64,000 bases of DNA from Desarmillaria ectypa (Eukaryota; Basidiomycota; Agaricomycetes; Agaricales; Physalacriaceae), in contig JAUDYN010000005.1 in NCBI GenBank assembly GCA_030407005.1, forward strand, positions 2,852,001 to 2,916,000, read 5' to 3'. The notes beneath the pieces were generated by a model. The model saw nothing but the letters and a program-made list of their open reading frames with translations, was not told the origin of the DNA and ran no database searches. This document shows, in pieces, positions 58,240 through 64,000 of the stretch (the stretch's first letter is position 1; every line of letters begins with the position of its first letter). A program made the translations under genes and the position numbers.

Positions 58240-60120
58240 TCACACTGGTACTGCGATCAAGTGGGGCCGCAACGAGCCAATGCGCACAACCTCCTTTAGC
58301 TCCCAGCCCGTCTTGTTCATGATATCAACAAAGTGTCTGAGTGTACGTTCCTGTCCGTTATAGAAGCCCATCATCTGTTTCACCATTAGTCCAACGATCG
58401 CGGAGCTACACAAGGATATTTACGAACCATCACGTCCATCGAATAATCCACCGTATTGGCTGCGCCCATGTTGGCCAGGAGAGGCTCGGGTACCGGACGG
58501 GGCTCACAGCCTTTGATCGTCTTGGTTTCGGGATCAAAGCACGGATACTCTAAAATAATATCGATGACTACAAGTTTCGTTTGTGGTCCAGCGGCTGCTC
58601 GTAGGTGACTTAGGATCTGAGCTGCATACGAATTGGCCCAATCATGGAGGATCCCGCGAAGGACGAACACGTCAACTGCGTTGCCGAGGTCCGGCTGAGG
58701 AGTAAACATGTCGTGAGCTGTCACAAAAGCAGTTATTTTGTTATTGTCTCATAACACAAGATACTTGTCCGACATACCGACAAGCCTGACGCGACCGCTC
58801 TCGAGAGCTTCTGGTAAGTTTGATCTCCAATACTAAGTATGTCGCTACCAGTTAACAAGAGTCTGCGTTCAGGGAAAAGTGACGCACCGGCTCAGCATCA
58901 GAGACAAGCTGAGGTCGATCTTCCACCACGATCTTCAACTTGGGGAAGGTTTTGGCCAGAACCAACGACATGGAGCCTATCCCGCCAGCAACATCAACGA
59001 CCAGTGCGCCGTCGGGAAGAGAGCCGAAATCAAAGCCTTAAAAGCACATAAGTCCAAAAAAACTCTACTAGTCTTTTTCGAAACTAATTACCGTTTAATA
59101 TGGCGGCGTCAGGCAACAGTTCAGTAGTTGCACGCATCATTAAAGTGAAGCGAGACAACACGTCCTTGTTTTCTGGACGCTCTAGCCACTCGAAGAAGCT
59201 GACATCAAAGTCGAAGGCTTTGCATAGAGCGCTCTGATTAGCTTCGTCAGAGTGGCCCCAAACAGGGTCCCGAAGTGTTTGTGATAAGAAAGCGCCGCTT
59301 TTGTAGAATTCGCCAGCTCTGTGTGATGTTAGTTCGTGACAAAGGAAACGAGGACGATAACATTTACCCCCAACTGACGAACGTGTTAATGAGAGACGTT
59401 TCAGTGTATTTGACTTGTGGGCTTTTTTGACAGGTAAGCTGAAAACATTACAGTGTGAATGAAGATGACCTACTTTTCTTCCAGCTCCTGGACTGCCTTC
59501 CCAGAGTCAAGCAAGGACGAGATACGATTGTTTGCAAAGACGTCGGGGGATACCTCTCGGAAGATGTGGTGAGAGGCGAGCAAGCGGAGGACCCGACCTT
59601 GGCATCTTATCAGTAACCAGACCCTTGCAACGAGAGTCATCGTACCAAGACGCGCCGCATTCATTCCGTTTCTCTTGACTATATCATCGATGTGGACACC
59701 CTGGAGTAATGCTTCAATTTCGCTAACTGAAGACGTTAGAGGACTGGCACGAACCTCGGGACCTACATCTCGTAGTATCTCGGCGACGTTTGCATCGTTT
59801 GCAACCCCAAGACAGGCAGGTACATCCCACTATCACTTCGTTTGTTGTCAGAACTTGACAAAGAAGAGAGTGCGCACTTGGTGAGCGACGACAGACAATG
59901 TCGTGATGGGAGCCCTTGCTGTCGCTATCAGCTGCGTCGCTGCTGCCGCGATCACGTGGATGGCTTCGACGACGTCCGCGTCGTTCCGTATGGCCTCGGA
60001 TTGAAACGAAAGTATCTCGTCGAGCTCAGGGAACGGAAGACATTGAGCTGAGCATTTCTGTTCGATCTTGTCTACCGACTCTGCAATAAGATTTGACAGG
60101 AGTTTGAGTGAGGAAGGCAT
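58240..60120 (-). CDS. COMT-type O-methyltransferase
   Basis: Nine exons on the minus strand (60120-59878, 59829-59646, 59597-59474, 59421-59368, 59318-59092, 59036-58888, 58832-58778, 58717-58428, 58374-58240) encode 486 residues. The N-terminal half is the helical dimerisation domain of plant-COMT-like enzymes (ATQLIATARAPITTLSVVAH, NGMNAARLGRVLRLLASHHI). The SAM site is LVVDVAGGIGSMSLVLAK, and FVLRGILHDWANSYAAQILS carries the catalytic His of the family (LHDW). The end, DVMMMGFYNGQERTLRHFVD to LRPHLIAVPV, is typical too. Fungal members methylate phenolic hydroxyls of aromatic polyketides, so the natural hypothesis is methylation of the PKS product. The acceptor before exon 4 (AAAAAAG) is weak but required by frame. 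Convergent with the PKS and divergent from SDR3. Confidence 0.93.
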
Positions 60121-60504
60121 ATCAAGGTAGGATACAATAATCGTTTTCTTCCCAGTCTTATAATATACATTCCAGATATTGTTCAGGCTACACAATACTT
60201 TAATGAGGCGCAGTTGCTTGAATGGACGCCAACATTGACGTGTAGCATGGAAGTCTGACAGTCATTTACGAGTGTCTCTGTACCTCGCGGGAGTTTATTT
60301 TTAGGCACACCGGCGTTAAGATCACTGCGATGATCACCGATCAACCCGGATCGGGTGCGAAACGAAATAAATTGATAACCGGGGCCCGCCGGCTCACCTT
60401 ACCCGCTGACCTCACCCGCTGACCCACCTCAAGGTTCAAATGTGATGTGGAACTATGTTTTTCTCATATAGTCACCACACACACGTCCCTTTCTTTCTGC
60501 TTCC
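60121..60504. promoter_or_regulatory. Divergent promoter region of the O-methyltransferase and SDR3
   Basis: About 380 bp, GC-rich in its right half with a direct repeat ACCCGCTGACC occurring twice (about 60399-60424). The short divergent spacing suggests joint regulation, consistent with both genes belonging to one cluster; the repeat could be a regulator site but matches no motif I know. Confidence 0.45.
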
Positions 60505-61886
60505 ATGTCCGCCATGGGTAATATGTGGGCCCTCATCTCCCAAATGTTCCCTCCTAAACCTAAATGGTCCATCGACGATATCCCCGATCTGACAGGCAAA
60601 GTTGTCGTTGTCACCGGTCAGTTTGTTTTCCGTACGTGTATGTGGTCGACGTCTCATTGTTCCCCAAACACTCAGGTGGTAATACCGGATGTGGAAAAGA
60701 GACTGTAAGGGTGCGTGAATCCCCTCTTTGACACGTTTAGTTCCAAGTGATTCAAACACTTTCTTTGTGTAGGTGCTGCTTTTGCACGGTGCAAAGGTCT
60801 ATTTGGCCGCTCGAACCGAAGGCAAAGCTAGAGAGGCCATTGAAGATCTGAAGAAAGAGACCGGGGCTGAAGCTATATTTTTGCCCTTGGATCTTGCAGA
60901 TCTGGTCAGTGTTCGTCGTGGCGCTGAAGAGTTCCTTTCGTGGGTTTCAGCCTTTTTTTGACATCGGTTCTGTTGTCTGATAGCTATGTAGGAAGGAGAA
61001 ACAGCTCCATATCCTATTCAACAATGCGTGAGTAGCATGGTTTCCGCACCGTGTCGACGTGTTGATCGTTCTTATAGTGGTGTCATGCTTTCACCGATGG
61101 ACATGCTCACCAAGCAGGGCTACGATCTCCAATTTGGCACCAATGTCGTTGGTGCGTTTCTTGAGACCCTGGAGTTCCTGTCTTTTAACGCATTTCATAG
61201 GTCACTTCCACTTCACCAAGTTAGTGTTGCCTGCGCTTCTCGCGGCAGCGACGCCTACCGAAAAAGCACGGGTGATCACCACATCCTCATCCGCTAATTA
61301 TATGGGTACCCTCGACTTTGACCTCTGGATCGACGGGCCTGCGCGGAATAAGAAGGCTGCAGGCGATATGTACGTGCAAAGCAAGCATGTAAGTCTCATA
61401 CGGCGTCCTTTTGGAATTATCCCATAATTATACACTACCAGGGCAATGTCGTTTTCGCTGTTGAACTCGCCAGGCGTTACGGGGCGCAAAATATTATCTC
61501 CCACTCTCTGAATCCAGGTCAACCGTAGATCTCTGTCCGCCGGAACACGCTCTGAACATTGTTTTCTTTCATTTATGCAGGTAGTATCCGTACCGACTTA
61601 CAACGCCATCTTTCCCCATTCGCCAATAAGATGCAAGACATCTTCCTTTTCCCTGTCTCTATGGGTGCGCTGACTCAGCTTTGGGCCGGAACTTCGCCTG
61701 AGGCAGGACAGATGAATGGCGAGGTACGTGTGAAATCTGAATTGGAGTGATTATACAATGGCTCACCAACGAAACTAGTTCATGATTCCATGGGCCAGGC
61801 TTGGCAAAGCTCGTAAGGAGACGGGAGACCCTGAGGTGGGTAAGAAGCTGTGGGAGTGGCTTGAAGCACAGTGCAAGGACTACTGA
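60505..61886 (+). CDS. Short-chain dehydrogen­ase/reductase (SDR3), paralogue of SDR2
   Basis: Nine exons (60505-60616, 60676-60710, 60773-60939, 60992-61027, 61078-61151, 61201-61388, 61442-61517, 61581-61723, 61779-61886) encode 312 residues, or 309 if the second in-frame ATG (60514) is used, as the paralogue suggests. Landmarks match SDR2 almost word for word: [104 protein letters not shown], catalytic [26 protein letters not shown] and [14 protein letters not shown]. Exons 2-9 have the same lengths as in SDR2, while intron sequences differ. The enzyme should reduce or oxidise a small carbonyl/alcohol with NAD(P)(H). It lies beyond the O-methyltransferase, divergent from it. Confidence 0.94.
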
Positions 61887-63258
61887 TTGTTGCATGCATC
61901 TCATTTTCCAAACTCTTCGTTGATACCACATACTAGATTCCAACTAGATTCTCATGAGCAATAATGTATATAGATTCTTTGTTCAATGATACCATAGTTC
62001 AATATCTCCAAATTTACGTGAAGGGACAACGGCCCGTCATCACAGAAAGTTTGATTGGTTAGAACGTCTACAAGGACTTCTGCGAGGATCTACCTTCCTA
62101 GTTTGGCGGGTCCGAGTACGTTGTCGGGCCCCGCTGACAAACATTTATGCGTCATTCCAATTCCACTGCGGACCTTGAAACGGGTGACTTATCTCCAGCT
62201 GTATAGACCTGTAACAGTCTGTTCTGGGAAAGTAGATAGCACAGGCACTCCGGTAGCGCTGCCTGCGAAGAGGTACAGCTTATCAAAACATACGACGGGG
62301 CCTGGCTTCGGGATTGAAAGTCCCTAACTGGGGACTTCTGCTTTTCCGACAGCATTGAACAAGACACTTCCGTGTCACTTGGCTCGCAGCACAAATGCAC
62401 GATGGGAATCTTGATGCTATGTTGCCGAATGTACCGGTATCCTTGGACATTGCCTGGATATTTCATCGGTGGCTGAATCATTTGAGGGCTGAAACCGACA
62501 TGCTTATTACCTATCGATGCGGAGATGTTCCAAACAAAAGTTTTCACTCAGTTGGGCTTGGAATTTGCATAAGAATTCATACTTTGCGTTTCATTTCGCA
62601 GGCTGTGAGTCGGTAGTGTCGCCCCATAAGCATATTAGGTGTCGTAAAAGATCTAGAGCGTATTTGGTTATATTTGATAAGATAAGATGGGTTAATCTAA
62701 TCGATCATCAATTTCTCCTCCGTTCAACCATGCTTCTTCGCTAGTTCAGTGCAGACTGTCGGTGTTATTTTAAATTCTCGTTCTTCTTTGGCGCTACTCT
62801 TGATGCGCCCGTGCGTCATGTTTGCTCTACACAGGATCACTTCTTGAATGCTCATTCCGATTCTTCACAGATTTACTGAGATAGCGGTACCGTCTCCCGA
62901 ATTACTTCAGCGGACTGAAATACAATGGTAATTCAGTGATTGAAAATTGCCCGAATCTTCACCAGAAATAGGCTTGAAACTAAGTGACAATCAGATGACG
63001 GCCTGCGACAGCGCCAAGGTCGCATCAGTGCCTTCCTGTATCAGGGTGGCTCATACAACTTGCAGCCCTAAGGCTATGCTCCGACTCTCAGCTCCGTTTG
63101 CACGATTGGTTCCTTGATCCTCCTAGTCTTGATATGTATGAGGAGCGATGGCAGCTTAGCGGGATAGAGGATTATATATATTTGACGACTGGTTTTCTCT
63201 TGACGGACAGACGCAACCTCTCTTCCGTTAAATCTCTTCGTTCAGTGTGGACTCGCTC
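61887..63258. other. Intergenic between SDR3 and the GMC oxidoreductase
   Basis: No gene recognised in about 1.4 kb. Frames of up to about 131 codons on the minus strand (62152-62547) have no motif. The GMC promoter, with TATATATTTGAC near 63174, lies at the right end. Confidence 0.45.
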
Positions 63259-64000
63259 ATGCCAGCTCTCACTTATATGTTATTGGCCGCCATTGGCGTG
63301 TCGTCCGTTCACTCTCTACCATCCAAACAGAGCTGTGATGCTCCTGTGACGGCGTCCTCCTTCTCATCCACATCTTTGGATGTTGTCATCGTGGGTGGTG
63401 GAACTGCCGGTCTTGTCCTTGCTTCTCGTCTTTCAGAGAGCAAGAAACTACAAGTCGGTGTGATAGAAGCAGGTTACGACCATGTCAATGATCCCCTCAT
63501 CGACGTCCCCAATGGTGCGAACCTCCTTGGCTACCAGGGCGCTCTATTCGGCAACTCGACTTATGATTGGAAGTATACAAGCGTTCCGCAGCGAGGCCTA
63601 GACGGTAGGGTTCTGTCGTATCCCAGGTGTGTACTATGTCGATACCACTGTTTTTTCTACTAATGAGTTGATATCTAGTGGCAAAGTTCTCGGTGGTTCA
63701 TCGGCTATCAACGGTATCACGATTCAGCGCGGATCTCGCGAAGACTACGACGCGTGGGGAAACGCGTTTGGAAACGGACAAGAGTGGACTTATGATGCCC
63801 TACTTCCCTACTTCAAACGTTTTGAACACTGGCACGCGCCTACTCTATCAGTTACGGGTGACCTCAACTCAGACGAGCTGAGCGCAGTTCATGGTACCAA
63901 TGGCCCCATCTCACTAGGCTACAACAACTGGCTACCCGGCGTCGACACCCCGCTAGCTCAAGCAGGAATCGCCCTTGGTCTTGGGCCAACTCAGAACCCT
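63259..64000 (+). CDS. GMC oxidoreductase (AA3 family, aryl-alcohol-oxidase/glucose-oxidase-like), 5' part
   Basis: Exon 1 is 63259-63626 and exon 2 starts at 63679 and runs off the window; about 229 residues are seen of an expected 600 or so. A signal peptide (MPALTYMLLAAIGVSSVHSL) precedes the FAD-binding Rossmann motif DVVIVGGGTAGLVLASRLSE, then YDWKYTSVPQ, the second GMC signature SGKVLGGSSAINGITIQRGS and DYDAWG. Secreted flavin-dependent GMC enzymes oxidise alcohols, sugars or phenolics and make H2O2; some are co-opted as polyketide tailoring oxidases. The catalytic His/Asn pair is beyond the edge. The upstream GTG at 63247 in frame is not a likely start. Confidence 0.93.

Overview
The window looks like nuclear DNA of a mushroom-forming basidiomycete (Agaricomycetes, probably Agaricales). 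Almost every gene is split by many short introns of about 45-60 bp, and conserved protein frames only appear after splicing. The gene content also fits: a class I hydrophobin with eight cysteines, a basidiomycete-style non-reducing polyketide synthase (NR-PKS), BTB, GMC and LaeA/UMTA-like families, and ordinary housekeeping genes (ribosomal protein eL27, CAF-1 subunit, Nup54-type nucleoporin, tRNA-splicing subunit Sen15, cyclophilin 40). I rebuilt gene models by hand from splice signals and frame. Exon lengths sum to whole codons for every complete model given below.

Layout. 0-19.7 kb is mostly housekeeping: an isoprenylcysteine methyltransferase-like gene, a hydrophobin, eL27, a CAC2/CAF-1 p60-like WD40 protein, a small conserved protein of unknown function, and an FG nucleoporin, separated by long stretches in which I recognise nothing. 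19.7-32.1 kb is an accessory stretch: a cytochrome P450, a frameshifted BTB gene, an arsenite methyltransferase divergent from a rhodanese/Acr2-like gene, one intact LaeA/UMTA-like methyltransferase, and two decayed copies of that methyltransferase. A complete aromatic-L-amino-acid decarboxylase lies between the two decayed copies. 32.6-35.8 kb holds a decayed PP2C phosphatase, cyclophilin 40 and Sen15. 36.9-64 kb looks like a polyketide gene cluster cut off by the right edge: a Zn2Cys6 regulator, a small membrane protein, an NmrA/epimerase-like enzyme, two SDRs, the NR-PKS (2,210 aa), a COMT-type O-methyltransferase, a third SDR that is a close paralogue of the second, and the start of a secreted GMC oxidoreductase.

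How the genes may work together (inference). The NR-PKS has SAT-KS-AT-PT-ACP-ACP-ACP-TE architecture and should release a small aromatic acid of the orsellinic type. The O-methyltransferase, the SDRs and the GMC oxidase are plausible tailoring enzymes. The PKS has two oddities: its middle ACP carries Lys where the phosphopantetheine Ser should be, and its SAT has Ser in the usual Cys position. In the 19.7-32 kb stretch, the arsenic-methylating enzyme beside a Cdc25/Acr2-like rhodanese suggests a small arsenic-handling locus. Four introns forced by reading frame to use GC-AG splice sites all fall in that same 12 kb.
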